A stretch of DNA of 64,000 bases from Polydactylus sextarius (lineage: Eukaryota; Chordata; Actinopteri; Polynemidae), in NCBI GenBank assembly GCA_016801845.1, contig CM028922.1:5945501-6009500 (forward strand). Reading direction: 5' to 3'. The notes under the pieces were generated by a model that was not told the DNA's origin, ran no database searches, and saw only the letters and a program-made list of their open reading frames with translations. Numbering within the stretch: position 1 is the first letter of the stretch; the number at the start of each line of letters is the position of its first letter. Both the position numbers and the translations under genes were made by a program. This document shows, piece by piece, positions 48,428-62,812 of this stretch.

Positions 48428-48685
48428 CAGAGTTTCTCAACCTCTGGTCAGCAGCACTCAGTGGCATGTTGATATTTTGCTATTTGTTTAAGAAAAACAA
48501 ATAGTTTTGAAAATGAGAAATGAATACATTTTAATGATAGTGCTTCTGTAATCCATTTAGAGCTGCCTCTATCCTCTTGTAAAGCATACCCTGCTCAGTT
48601 TCATATAACAACTTGTCAGCTCTAATTGTGGGTGTCCTAAGACTTTAAAGACCTACAAATGGGGTCATGAGGTTGAAATACCATG
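48428..48685. mobile_element. Possible hAT-type MITE (Charlie/MER5-like)
   Basis: The left end reads CAGAGTTTCTCAACCTCTGG. The reverse complement of the right end reads CATGGTATTTCAACCTCATG and continues ACCCC. Both carry the CAGnGnTTCTCAACCT pattern of hAT terminal repeats. It is about 258 bp and non-coding. The flanking 8-bp duplication is poor, so the element is old or the ends are misplaced. Confidence 0.45.
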
Positions 48686-51600
48686 ATTTTGTCTTAGGAC
48701 ACAGATTCTGATGCAGACAGACGTCACAGAAACCACAAACATATTCACATACTCTGACTCGGCAGTGCTCCAGTTGAGGATTTTATCTCACTGACTATGA
48801 ATCAGTCTTTAGGGAGGAATTTCAGCGTATTAGTTCATTCATTCAAACGGTCACAGTCTGAGATACTCAACATTCACAGGAAGTGAGGCGTCTCCACAGC
48901 ATCTGACTCATCTGTTGTCACGGTGACTGTAATGACACAGAGTCAAATGCCAGACAGGAAAAGTTTGGAGGGATTGCTGGATGAATAGGAGTTTAGGGGG
49001 AAGTTTTCCAGGGAGTGTCACAAGTGGAGAAGTCAGGAAATGGAGTGAAGGATAACGAAATGAAATGAGAGATTTGGTTTCTGTAAACAGTTTCCACGAG
49101 GTTGAGAGTGTGTGTGTGGGGGGCCAGGGCGGTGAAATGGCAAACTCTGTTGAGAGAGATTGTCCCACAGAGGAAGAATTAGGTGGAGTACATCCCTGCA
49201 TTTACTGCAGAGTACAGCCACAACATATTGCACGACTGCAACAGGGATTATTGCATGCAGGGCAAGAATCCTGTGAGTGGAGAGCTAATTAAACCACCAG
49301 AGACTTCAAATGTACAGAAAGAAAAGAGTAGAATACAACAGAAAACCAGACATGTTTCCTACTGATTGATTTAATATTTAACAGCCTGTAATTTTGCATG
49401 TGCCTATGTCCTAATATTGGTAAATGATTGCAAATTCACTCAGCTATGTCGGGGAGCACAATAGTGTCCATTGTTCTAGGAAATGTTGAGTCCGGGATCG
49501 GGCTGCAAGGTCACAATAGCTCGCTCCTCCTCAGTGAGTGAAAAATGGATGGTGGCTGTCTTACCTTTATTAGGTGCATCCCAATCAAAACCTGTATTGT
49601 TAGAGGAAGGAGTTAGATATTGTTTTAGTTTGATGCTTTCTGAGTGAAATGCCTGTCCTCGCTAAAATAGTCAGTCGTAGGCGGTTTGAGAGAAGAAAGG
49701 GATGAGAGCAGTGGATGTGAATGTTGCTTAGAAACACGACTGGAGCCATTTGCAGTCATGCATGCCTTTGCAGAACTCACACCCACATACATTGTTGCAG
49801 TTTGATTTCGAGGATGTCTCATAATTTTATTTTGACTTTTGTCTTGTAGTTGCTCTGCATCTGCTTTTATACATGTGCATTGATATGGTAATGTTTGAAA
49901 AAGGAAACTATACTGCGTTGTAGTGCTGTATGCATATTTGACGTTTCATGCAAACCCCGGCCCATTATCTAAGTCAATATTACATCCTCTGTGTATGTAT
50001 GTCACGCTGTGTGTATTGATTATGTACTATAATGAAAAAACAATGAATCTCTGTCCTGCTCCATTCAGGAAGAGTATGTCTGACCAGCTGTATTTTGAGA
50101 TTATAGATAAAATAATTCTCTCTAGTGCAATTTTGTGCAATACAGTCTAATAATACCTTCTTTTATTTAGGTTCACATTCATTTTGTATTCAGAGAGAAA
50201 ACCTGGGGAAAACAGTGCCACTATTATATTGCACATTTAGTGATTAAAATTAATGGTCATGATTAAAGGATATGCACAAAAAAAGAAGTTTCACAAGCCA
50301 AGATGTTTATCTTTGGAGCCAATAGTCATTCCTTTGCTTTTTATAGAAACCCTGAACAACGGTAATAGAAAGTTCTATTTTAGGCCGTGTGTGTCAGTGA
50401 CAGATTACTTAGGAATGTTCTCCCCCAAAACCAGCCCTTTATTTTTTTTACACAGAATAACAGAAACTTAATGCCCTTGTAAATAGCTTTTTTATGAAGT
50501 CAAGACATTTCCAGGTAATGTGTAATGGAATATGTGTTTAAGTGTCAAATCTTTACTAAATGCCTCACTTTGAGGATTGTCCTACAGCGCAGTCTACTGA
50601 ATGCAATAGACAGCCAAGACTTGATTCAAACACACCTACAACGTGAGGTCTAAATAAAGTAGAAGTGTTAAAAATGGGGCTGTGTGAGAAAATAGGATGT
50701 GTTTTTATTGTAATGTGATACAGGCAGCGTATGGGCTAAATGCAGAGCTCACTGATAAGACCTAATAATAAAACATTGACAGTGTATTTTTCAAACTGAT
50801 CAATGGTTTGTGATTTAAATGTACTCGAGCTAGAAAGATGACAACATAGTTCAAAAAGACTTCCCCCTGTGTTAACAGTTCTGATGCATATCAGGGAAAC
50901 ACACAGGTTGTGTTATATTTATAATGCCTCAGTAAGTCATACCAATGAGCTATCAATAGCAAGGGATTGACTGAACTAATGTCAGTAATTACACCTGTGT
51001 TTTTCCTACTCTGCCGTGTCTAAAGATCTTTTATTAACAGAGCCTTTCCTATCACTGTACCTGTACTGTACTTATGTAACAGTTATATTGTCTAGACATA
51101 ATTACTCTGTTTAATGCCACGTGGCTTACCCTAAGAATTTATGTTGACAATATATCTTCATTTTAATGTAGTTATGTAACCATAAATGATCTCTTGGTAT
51201 TTGAATATTAAACTCAATAATGCACGAGGCTGAGAGTTGGCAAGTTGAAGATAAAAACTATGTTGATATGACTGTTTGCCCATATGCATTTCAACTTTGT
51301 CTGGTTCCTAACCCTCATTCCTTGAATTGAGATATAAGGAGCGCTTTTCTATTCTTGTTTTAGTTACTTTGTACCTCTTCGACACTGATATTTATGAGGG
51401 TTTTATAGGTCACTGTTTTATTTCTTCTTTAACCTTGTGTGTTTGTGTGTAAGCTTTTAATGCTTTGTGATGTTTAATGCGTTGCTGCAAACCAGTTCCC
51501 CCGGGATGGTACATTTGAAAGTGCATGCTGTGTATTGTATCACATCATTGCTCTGTGTGTAGAAAAAAATGATGGCTAGGAACTATATTTGAGGTAAATT

Positions 51601-51757
51601 TATTTATTTATTTCACCATGAATTTTATCTTGTGTCGCACTGTGCTTATTGATTAGCACCTGATTGTGACAGCTACAGAATTAAAGGTTATTATTACTGA
51701 CTGGAAAGATGTGAAGGTCGGGTTTGTATGAAAATTATCAGTATGGTCCTTTGAGAC

Positions 51758-51826
<69 letters not shown>

Positions 51827-51836
51827 TCACTCACTC
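51758..51836. repeat. (AC)n microsatellite with (ACTC)n tail
   Basis: About 64 bp of AC followed by four ACTC units. Confidence 0.97.
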
Positions 51837-52945
51837 TCTACTGTATTGCACTGGTTTTTGTAATTCTCTATTGTAATGGATGATGTAGGCCATGGATAGG
51901 CAATATATTTTCCACAGGCCCTCACTGACATAGATTAAGTGAGCCAAAGGCTACATATCAGACAACTGCATTAAGCATGAAACATAGTGCTAAATTATGT
52001 TGACCTACATGAATTTAGTAGACATGACGGATTGCTTTACAAGTAGGTGATTTACCTGCACAGAAGGCCTGGGTCCCTGTCCACTCATTGTAGCCATTTT
52101 CCTAAAGATTCATTAACATAATGCTGCCTTTTATTGACTTTTTTAGGGTGTTGTTTTGTTTTCCTTTGAGGACATTGTTGGCTGGATTTGAGATGGTCTG
52201 CAGGCGAGTTCCAACCCTCAGTTCATAATTTTGCCTACACGAAAAGTAAAGTTGGTGGGTTGCAATCAATATGCACTGAAATAAAACTAAAATATATCTG
52301 TGTGTATCTGGGTACGTAAAGCTGTGCTTGAAAAACCTGAAACACTTTCTATCTTTAACTATACGAATATTTGCCAGTGTTTACACATGCAGTATCTTCC
52401 ACTAAATTAACTATGACAAAAAACAGACCTTTCTTTCCACGTTGTGTTTGCAAAAAGATTATTAATTATTATTTAATCAGCATATTAGATGGTTGGAATA
52501 TGTGTTTGGCCACAGATATTCTGTATAAATGATGTAAAACTCCTACAGCCAGGCAGACTCAGCAGAATGTGTCACCAGGTTAAGTAGATCGTCTATGTCC
52601 AGTGCTGCGCTGTGAATGCACTGTGAGGCCAAGCAGTGTGAAAATGCCGCCTACACTAAAGGCACTTATGCATTTCCAACCTCAGCATTAAACTGTATTC
52701 ATGCTGAACAAAAGCATGTCTACATGTGTGATTCTTCACAGAGATCATTCAGCAGTGGTAACAGCTTCAGCCAGTCAACATGGTTGTGTTGTGGTCTGAT
52801 GTATTCCACGTTACATTGTATACATTATGTTATATATGCACTAAAACTCTTAGCAGCAAAGGAAGACAAACCAGTATTGCTTTATCAGACTCTGAGAACA
52901 GGTGTGTACTTATGCAAGGTCAAAGTAAATCACAGGAATTCTTCT

Positions 52946-52947
<2 letters not shown>

Positions 52948-52979
<32 letters not shown>
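52948..52979. repeat. (TG)n microsatellite
   Basis: About 32 bp of pure TG. Confidence 0.95.
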
Positions 52980-52980
<1 letters not shown>

Positions 52981-53147
52981 CTTGCATATTTGCAAGTCTG
53001 TGCCAGACTCTGTGTCTGTGTTTGAGTGTTCCTGTTTGCCCATTACTGCTTGAATATGTCTTTGGGATATATCACTGACATTTTGGGATTCATTTGTGGA
53101 TCACTTAAAGCTAAGCCTATTTTGCCAAAACAGTCAGTATAATCGGG

Positions 53148-53362
<215 letters not shown>

Positions 53363-54587
53363 GTTTAAGGCAAGCAGACGGTGTAATCTGGTTTCTGGGA
53401 ATAGGTTTGGCAAACAGCCACTGGCAGACTTGAAGGCATTTTGCCTCAGCCATGTCTAAACAGTCAGCTAACTGACTTTTTTTGTGACCTGCGCTGATCA
53501 TTTTATAAGAACGCACCTCTTTGTTGTGTTCAAATAAAATGTCATTGATTTAACTTAAATTCAGTTTCACTGTAATTATGACACAAGGAGCTGAGGTGGG
53601 CACATGACTTTCATAAGATGCAGTGATGTAAGATGTTAAAGACACTGTATTGAAACTGTATCAGTGCATTCATTGATTGCCTGACTGCCTTAGTAATTAT
53701 ACTAATATACTGTATGCTACTATAATTAAGTCAAAGTTTAATTGTTAAAGATTTATTGGTGTTCAGATATGTTGCGCCAACAGCACAATCTGTATTAATG
53801 TGAACATTTTTAGCCTAGTTCAGTATTAATACAGCTTGATGTTCTGTGTAAATGTACAATAATATTGGAAATTGAGTTTTATAATCATGATTCTTTTCTT
53901 GATCTTGATTTTCTTGATCATATTTGGAGAAATATAATCATGTTTTTCAACAACTGAAAGATGCTAAAGATCTCAAATGTAAAATATTGTGTTTACACAA
54001 GCATCTGCCCAAGAGCTATGTCTTGAAATGCTGTTTAAATATGACCACTAATCTGAGCAAACATTTAGTGTGAGCTTTCAGGACTTAGTACGAACACATT
54101 TGATAACCAGCGCTAAATAACACACTGTAATGCTTCACATACAGGAAAACAATGGGAACACTGGTCTCTTATGTGGAAAAACGTGAGTGTTTTTCTTGAG
54201 GGATCCTTGGAGCAAACTTAATCTGAGAACAGTCATGTGTAATTAGTGAGAACTTAATTAAATCTTATAGTGTGCGTCGACCCTTTGAGACCAAATTAAC
54301 AGCTCAGTCGCTGCTGTTCGAGTAAAACTGCTCTAAATGAGTTAATTTGTTTAGTCTATTATCTTACTCTCAGTCCTTTACTACTAAACCACCCCAAAGC
54401 ATGTGTGTTGTGTTGTTGTCCACATACATGCAGACACAGACCTACATACCTGCTCTTTGTTTGCTATTATCTGTGTTTTCTATTGACAGTGGTTCTAGTG
54501 TTAAACCCTCACCCTGCTCCTCACACTGTCACATCACTTAAAAACTACTCCCAGCCCCCCTCAACTGCTAGACTAAGAGGGATTACT

Positions 54588-54588
<1 letters not shown>

Positions 54589-54660
<72 letters not shown>
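54589..54660. repeat. (CA)n microsatellite
   Basis: About 72 bp of CA. Confidence 0.97.
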
Positions 54661-54666
<6 letters not shown>

Positions 54667-57600
54667 CATCCACTCTCTCTGTGTCTAATTGATGTGTGGA
54701 TTATGCTGTCTCCTCTCACTCTGCACAGCTGTTTCATGGCTTCACTTCATCCAACCTACATGACACCAGAGAGTGAATTGTATGTTTATTGTTTGCTGTT
54801 TTTTTTTTTTCTAGAGTACATGGATTTTATTTATTTGTGTAAATACTGCAGGGAATTAGTCCTGGTTATGAGAAGTTTTAAATTGTGTCTGCTGGTGCAG
54901 AACTACCAAGAAAATCACATGCTGATCATCTGAAAATATTTCTAAAATGCCTTGTGCACTGTTTGGTTGACCTTAAACCATAATGTACCCTTGGTTTCTT
55001 AGTACATAAATGAATATATAGCCATTATAGAAAAATGTTACTCCCTAGTTTTTCCATAAAAGTTGAAACATAGCGCAGCCACAGTATAAAAACCATTATA
55101 TAGTAACCTAATAATGTAGCAGTACTTTAATTATAGGTTGCTTTTTAACTCAAGTATCTCCACTTGGCTCTGTTTGATTTGGCCCAGACTGTCTTGGTTT
55201 AGCCTGGAATGGTTTATTCTGGCTGGTTGTAAGGAAAGGGTATTAGTACTGGGAGTGACAGTAAAACCTCAGGGACAGTCCGGTATTAATCTGATAGAGA
55301 GGAGGTGGAGGAAGGGTGAGTATGTCTGTTGATGTGTTGTCATGTCAGTAGAAGATGGGTCAGGAGTCCATCTATGACCCTTTTCATACATACTACATTC
55401 AATAGGTTCTGGTTGTATCTACATACAGCTGGAAGGAAATGCAGTTCATTGTAAAAACATAAATGTAGGTAAGTTTTCCAACAAGCTAGTATCTATTACT
55501 GATTTCTACTACTGTGTAATACAGATTACCATAATCTCAAAAGACATTCAGTTTGGGATATTACACAAATAGTAGTGGATGCTTTTTGATTTTTCTCATT
55601 CATGTGGCTTTCGTCATGCGTATACTATGTAAATCTTTACATAAGGTGTAGCAGTGAAGCAGAAAGTAAATGTCACCTTGCTAAATGAAATATAACTGGC
55701 TGCATTGTCTCACGATGAAGAGTCTTCTCTCTGTTTGTACTGACTAATTTTCTTGTTGCCCAAATTAGTCACCGCAGTTCGTTAGCTGTTGATCAGGGTG
55801 CTTTAATCCTACTGCTTCACCCTTGATTTTAACCACATGGCCTTCTCTGAGAATGTTACGACTGGTACCAAACTCAAAATAGTTAGAATGAATTAAAGTC
55901 AAAGCACAGGAAAATGGCTTGGGGGCTGTTTAAACATAGATCTAATTATAACAGAAAGTGCTCGTGGGATCATTTATCTCTTATCGCTTATGTACATAAA
56001 CTACAGACATATAGCAAGGGAAGCTGCTCATCAGTAAATACAACAAGCATTTGCTGTGGTGAAGTGAGACGGGTGTGATACTGGTGCCTGTACATGTATT
56101 TGCATGTTCATTTATGTGTGGGTGTGTGTTTGTGCATGGGCTTGTTTGTTTCAGCTGTGAGAGGGTGAGGACCTGTTGATGATGCAAGGTGCATGTCTGT
56201 CTTTGTGTGGATGTTTGTGTATTAAATTTAATAGGAATCAGTTTTGAAAGGATCATTTCTCAACGTTCCAGTGTTGCACGACTGACTAGACCGACGCGGT
56301 TCACGACTACGTATAGATGAAGTAATGGTGTAAGAAGCAACTAATCACTGATAATGATAGTGGCACCAGAAAAATAGACAGCAACAGATAAGGTAGATGA
56401 GGGGAGTTCAGCTGAAAGGTCAGACAAAAGGGGGAGGAGTTGTAAAGACAGACACAGATGAAGAAATAATGCGAGACAAGAACTGGATAGAGGAAGAAAT
56501 GATTAAAAGAGAAAGATAAAGGAAGAAAGATTGGAGATGATGGGGGAGAGAGCCAGAGAGAAACCCTCCCCGCCCCCTCTTAGACTCAGACGAGTTGTTT
56601 AGCTTGGCCTGCGCCGAACAACTGGAACAATATTCTTGCTAGGAGATGGATTGAGGGAGGGTTAGAACCAGTTCACCTGAAAAAACTGTGAGAACTTTCC
56701 TATATGAGAGGGTTTTGGCATCGTGCTGCTCGATTTGCTGCTTATTTCCAAGAAGCGTTTTCACTCGCCAGCGTTTGTGAAATGTGCTTTTAGTTCAGTC
56801 TAATGACTTAAATGATGGAAGTGACAGATACAGCTTTAAAGTTGAGTAGACAGACAAACATGTTTTCCTTTTCTGAGCTTTGCTGCAAGATGTTACTTGT
56901 TGAAGTTGTGTAACTTATGTTTTTAGTAAACTATGATTCTTTGTGCTGACTGATGTCTATGTGCATTGGTGTGTGTGTGTGTCTGCCCTATTCTGACTAA
57001 AGTGAGCGATGCAGTATATTTTTGCCCTACTCCACTGACTTTATGAGCAGCCCTTGAGCGTAATGAGGCTGGTTGCTTTCCAAGTCCAGCAGTGTTTATT
57101 TATAGGGCAGGAAAGGCTATTTGTGTCAGGAGGAAGTGTTGCATGAGGGCTGTTTTTTTTTTTTTTTTTTTTTTACTGGAGGTCTTCTTGCCCCCATAAA
57201 TGTCCCATGCCGGATTTCCACACCAATCTCCCAATCTCTCTGTCTTTGGCAAATGGACAATAAGCACTTTTTCAAGGACAAGTAGCATATCTGAAAACAC
57301 AATTTGTGAAATCACATTTACACGTTTATAAATTTAGCTCATGTCTGTATTTGTAACTTTTGTGAATGAGGCACACGAGCGCCACAATGACTCTTCCTAA
57401 TGAGTCTTTCTAAAGTCATGGTGGCCTCTTTGTGTTGCTGTAACTACACAAGTTGTTTATCAGAGGAGCTCCAGAAAAGCACTAAAGTAAGAGGTAAGTA
57501 GACTGGTCAAAGGGACATGTTTTGAGTAGAGTCGAATAATGTAAGTTGTTCAAGGACTGATACTGAAGCGATGGTAAAGGAAGCTGTTGATGCCCTTAGT

Positions 57601-58949
57601 GTTGATGCCCTATCAACAGCGGAAAGGCTGAGACAGAGAGACCTTTAAAACAATAAAAAACATCACCTCACATCTTTGCTTTATCAGTTACAAAACAAAC
57701 ACAATGGTATTTGGTAGTTATGTTAAGAAAAAAATGCAAGTTTATACTGAATGCCTCTGAGTATTAATAAACACAATTAGAGGAAGACTAACGTAAACGA
57801 GTGCTGCAGCATCAACATATTTGTGTATGATGTAAGATAAATTTACATAGTAACCGTAACTTGGAGCCTTAGTGGTTCCTGATGATGACAAATCGGTGAA
57901 CTACACCACTGACTAATGTACATATATGGACAATATACTGACTGCACCACTGGTGACTAATTTTTTAAATAAAACCCAATCAGTAAAGGAAATGGTGCTG
58001 TTAGTACTTGAGATAATTTAAGTATGAATCTGTTCTATTATCTAAACGTGTGGTCCAGACGTGGTAGTATTGTGAAATACATAGCAGTATCTTTCACTAT
58101 GAGAGCAACCATCTGGTCTTTGTTTAACAGCTCTGTCTACCAACTCTCATTCTGGGTTTTAGTTTCAGAGTCTAGTAAACTATTGTGGTGTGTGTATGCG
58201 TGTCTGCGTGCGTGTGTTGATGTGTGTTTGTGCTACAGAAGGGCAGTAAGCGGTTTCAGCTGTGGCCTCAGAGAAAGGATGTATTGTTTGAGGACATCTG
58301 AGCATCTGCTTTGTTGTAGATAAGGGGTTCGAAGTTAACAGTCCCTGCTGATGAAAGGGCATAGATATTGTAGATGTGTCAAACTCTTGTCTGTCCTTCA
58401 CTGTTTCTTTTCCTTTTTGTCCTGTACATTGTTCACTCTTCCATCCTCTCCTCTACTTCCTGTCTCCACTGCCCTCCCGTGTCTCCAAACCAGCTTCTCA
58501 AACAAAGAATATTCTTGTAACCTGTGTGGAAGTGAACCCCCCTTGGGAGTTAAATCTGTGTTGTTTGTGTGTTTTATCTCCAATCTAACCTACTTTTCTT
58601 CATACATTTATTTAGCTTTATCTCTCATGTCTGCATGTAATCCCACAGACAACACAATTTAACATTTACACAAAAAGTGGTTTGGTGCGATTTAAAATTG
58701 TTTCTCTGTATTTACATTTTTACTATCTCATGCTGCTTAGTTGTTTTTTCCTTTTCTACGTGTCATAACCCGACTCCGTCAGTTTTTCATTTCCTTTCCG
58801 TGTTGTAGCCAGTTTTTAGTCAGTCTCTCTGCCTTTATCTTTAGACATAATACTTCCTTACTCAGTATACTCTGCCTTTACTCATTTAATTCACTTTTTC
58901 CTCTGAGGTTCTTTGTGTTTTTTCTAGCTCAGCTAACATCAGTGTCTAG

Positions 58950-59205
58950 TGGGTCGGTCTGGCCGTCCGATGCTTTTGTCCAGAGCGAGATTTCCTGAGA
59001 ATTACTGGATATATCACCATGAAATTTCTTAAGGATATTTTTCAATGCCAGATTATGATTAGTAGTGATTTTGGCAGCGCAGCCAGATCAAATTTCCCTT
59101 AAACAAGACTTGTCAAGTCATTTGGAAAAGGATTTCTCAGATTTCCATGAAATTTGCCATGGATATGCATTATAATTCCTCTAATCTTTAGACTTCCTTG
59201 GACGG
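58950..59205. repeat. Diverged teleost dispersed repeat, two units
   Basis: A GGTCGGTCTGGCCGTCCGATG start, 'TTTGTCCAGAGCGAGATTTC', and twice a module ending in CCATGAAATTT (near 59017 and 59140) match the layout of a repeat I know from many percomorph genomes, where units read 'tattggatggattgccatgaaatt'. It is heavily mutated. Class uncertain. Confidence 0.45.
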
Positions 59206-62200
59206 GATTAGCTCAACATGCATTTCCTTTTTTATTTTCATCTGAGTTCGCTGAGGGCACAGGTCTGACAAACAATAGATTCACCAAGGCCTAATGGTCT
59301 TTTTGCTTAGCATTTAGATTTTTTTTTTCTCTTCTTCTTTTCTTTTGTTTTTGGCAGTGATTTTAGAACATAGTGAAGGCAAACAGGATCACACAGAAAC
59401 GAAGAGCAAACACCCTCTTATCTATAGATCTACAATAATGTTATTTTGTCTTTTTTGGATGTGAATACTAAAGGTTTTCTAAAGTAAATGTTTTTTCTCT
59501 TAAACTTTGTTTGCTTGTAGCAGCTGAACTATACAAACATACAGAATATAATGCGGGAATTAACGTTTCCCGATCGTAGCTTGTTTTTCCTTCAGAGAAC
59601 TGAGAAAGATCAGAGAAACAGAAAAAAACAAAAACCACGCTGGGCAGAAATGTTTATACAAAAACCATCAGATTAGAAGCAGTCACACACACAGGCTGCA
59701 CATCTGTCTTATTTGCAGTTTAGTCCAACACTGTCGTAATGACTTAATGTTTGATGTTGTCGTTCAATAATTTTGTTTTCCAGACATATACAGAGAAATT
59801 AACACATGTGTGACAGAAATGAAGTAAGAAAGAACCAGCTTCTAGAATATAACTGAAGAGTAAAACTTTTTATCCATGCCTCTGTGTGTGTGTCTTTGCA
59901 CTTTGCCTGTCTGTCTCTATCCTCGTAGACAGCCTCAGGGCTGGACAAACAGGAAACACTTAGTGTTATCAGCTAACTCTTTGTGTGTCTTAATGAGTGT
60001 CAGGCTAAAGACAGAGAGGGAACAAACACTGCCGTCCACACCCTGATCTCTCTATAAACACTCTTAAGACGTCAGGGAGAACCTGAAGGAGAGCCAGACA
60101 GGTTGAATGGGAAGGGGGTGGGGAGAGGGGGGCAATCGAGGAAACTCAACTGAAAGCAAAAGCAAAAACTGTGATCCGTTTCACTTCCCGCTGTAATACA
60201 CAGGCGGACAGTTGCCTTTATTGGTTTATAATCTAAGGATTAGTGGCCCTATGACTTGTAGTTGGTGCAGACCAATGTGGGTTAAGCCGACAGTATTCAG
60301 TACAAGCAGGTATTGTCCAAAGGCATTCAGAGTTCATGTGCAGGTTTAACTATTTTTGAATATGTGGTGTTTACACAGTATTAAACACGCTCTTTGATCT
60401 GTTGTGTCCATGATACCAATCATAAACAGCAGGAATAAAACTAAACTCCTCTTGCCACCTAAACATTTCACATTTTAATAATCCACATATGTAAAAACAA
60501 ATGCCATGATCATTTCCTCTTCAAATTACGTTCAGTCCAGAAACCAAAGATATTCAATTTACTGTCACATGTACTTAAGTTTATGACCGTTACTTGTCAC
60601 AATAAAAGGAAAAGCAGCCAAGTCTTATAACTTAAAATGGAACAAGGTCTTGTTTGGCTTTTGAAAAACTACTTAAATGATTAATAGATCAAAATAGTTG
60701 CTGATTCATTTTATGCTGACTAATTGTTTCAACTTTAATGAGGTTTAGATCTGGTCACAGTAGCAAGGACTAGCCCGATGTGATTAATTGCTGTGTTTTT
60801 TTTTTTTTTTGGCACTGTTATATTAAAAATGAATCAAAGGCATCTCCAGAATGGAACTTTTTTTCTACATTGAACTGGTTTTTCTGAAATGTAATCCCGT
60901 CTCCAAACCGGTACTCCCGGCCAACATAGGAAGCACATATGCAGCTGTTTTACATTGCATGGACTCAGGAATGTTTTCAATCCATGACAGAGACATTTAT
61001 TAAATTATGTTTCCTAAGACAAGTATGTACCTGATTAAAGTCTTGTTATTTAATGCTCTTATACATTCAAGTAAACACCATAATCATTATTTATGAGGAT
61101 ATGAGGCTTTGCTAGTTTCTCTTCAGCTCTCACACTTTATTTCGCCACTTTCTGTTTGAGCACAGACCTGCAATGACTTTGCACCATCGCATGATTATTT
61201 CATCAGCTTCGCTGCGATGACACGTAGTGGTATATACGCGACCAAAACTGGAACAGTGCGTTCCGCTCCACTTAAACCTGTCCATTACAATGTAATCTAA
61301 TGCAATAGGCAACATGCTGCTCCGTGGTGACGGGCTGTCATTTTTCGTTCAGCTTATTAAAATCACAGAGGTCTTTATGGAGGATTATTCTATACACTAC
61401 ATCAGTGTTTTCACCCCTGTCATTTTTTTTATTAAGAGCTGGAAAAGGGCATTCGTGTTGGTTGGGGATCAAAGTCCATTCAGGTTTTTTCTTTCGCTGC
61501 AGTTCTTGTTAATAAGACCATTAATGAAGCTTTTACTGCAAATGTCAACTGTATACTTGTCAGGTTTTGGAAAGAAAAAGAAATTTCTTCTCCTTCCCAA
61601 ACATGAATCACACCGACTGAATCATTTCCTGTGAATTAATGAAATTAGATGTGATTTCTTCTTTTATATCCTGCTACAGTCGAGTTTGACTACTGTGATG
61701 TTTCTTTGTACAAAGAGAAAACTCATCATTAAGTGAGTGACATGAACCATGAACTCTTAAGAATTTGCACCTCTGAGACCCACATGTTAAGATGTTGTAA
61801 GACTGGTTTTTGTTGTCATACAGACCTCTTTAAGTGAGGATAAATGACGTGGTAATGAACAGTAATAGTTTTTTTCTTCTTTTTCTGCCTGTTTGAGAAA
61901 GGGAGTGTCGACACAGAGGAGGTTCAGACGAGGTAAAAGAGTGAGTCAAACTTTTGCCAACAAGGCAGTTGTGGGGAGACACAGTGAGCCTTCCTACTCT
62001 TTTCTTCACTCTTAACGTTCCTGTAATTTCTTCATACAAAGCAAATGATATCCAACAACTGGATGAAGTCTTTACCTCAAGCTTGTAGTTTAGCGTTAGT
62101 GGCAGTGTTTTTAATGACTATGTGAAGCTCTGAACCAAGAAAATATATGTTTCTCTGTTCCATGGACCTTAGTTTTAAAATGCTGCACCAACCCATACAT

Positions 62201-62769
62201 TTCAGTGGCTCCCTTCACTTTAAAACCACACTCTAACTTTCTAATTGCCAGGTTACTTGTCTTACCGCCCTGTTAGGTCAGGCAGGTTTGTGCGGTTGAC
62301 CACCTTTCATGGTAACTCAATCTGTTCTGCTCTGTTTGGTTCTGTAAATCTTAGGAGGATGCATCTTTTAAAGATAAATGTTGGGACTAGATTCACTGCA
62401 TTATTTAAAAACCTGTGTTTTCTCCAAATGAGACATTTTTCCAATAAACTCCTGCACCCATGAGAACAACTGCAGTAGCTTTTTGCAGTAATTGATTTGT
62501 AACATGTTCCTCAAACTGAAATCTTAAAATCGTCCCACAGTAAGAGTTTAATCTTTGCTGTTTGAAACCAGGGACTGAGATGGTCAATATCACGAGGGAT
62601 CATTGTTATTTGTCCTGCTGCATGACAGTGTGCAGACAACTTCACAGAATCAGTTTAGCAGAACTTGCAGCAGCAAACTATATGAATTAATTTGGGTTTT
62701 TAATGTGGAGTTGGCATGGAGATTAAGTTTTCCAGAAAAGATGCCTGATTCTGGTTTGATCAGAGCAGC

Positions 62770-62812
62770 CCTGGGGAAGCTGGAACCAATCCCAGCATGC
62801 ACTGGAGGAAAA
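62770..62812. repeat. Fragment of a dispersed fish repeat
   Basis: CTGGGGAAGCTGGAACCAAT followed by CCCAGCATGCACTGG resembles part of a repeat common in fishes (GGAGCCAATCCCAGCTG type). Only a short piece is present. Confidence 0.25.

Noticed and set aside
48231..48491. Plus-strand frame through the rai14 start as one 86-residue protein
   Set aside because: Reads past a strong splice donor at 48291 into TG-rich intron and the MITE, and is in a different frame from MKSLKAKF.
58024..58998. Cluster of plus-strand frames as a possible gene
   Set aside because: Pyrimidine-rich chance frames in the rai14 intron with no known motifs.
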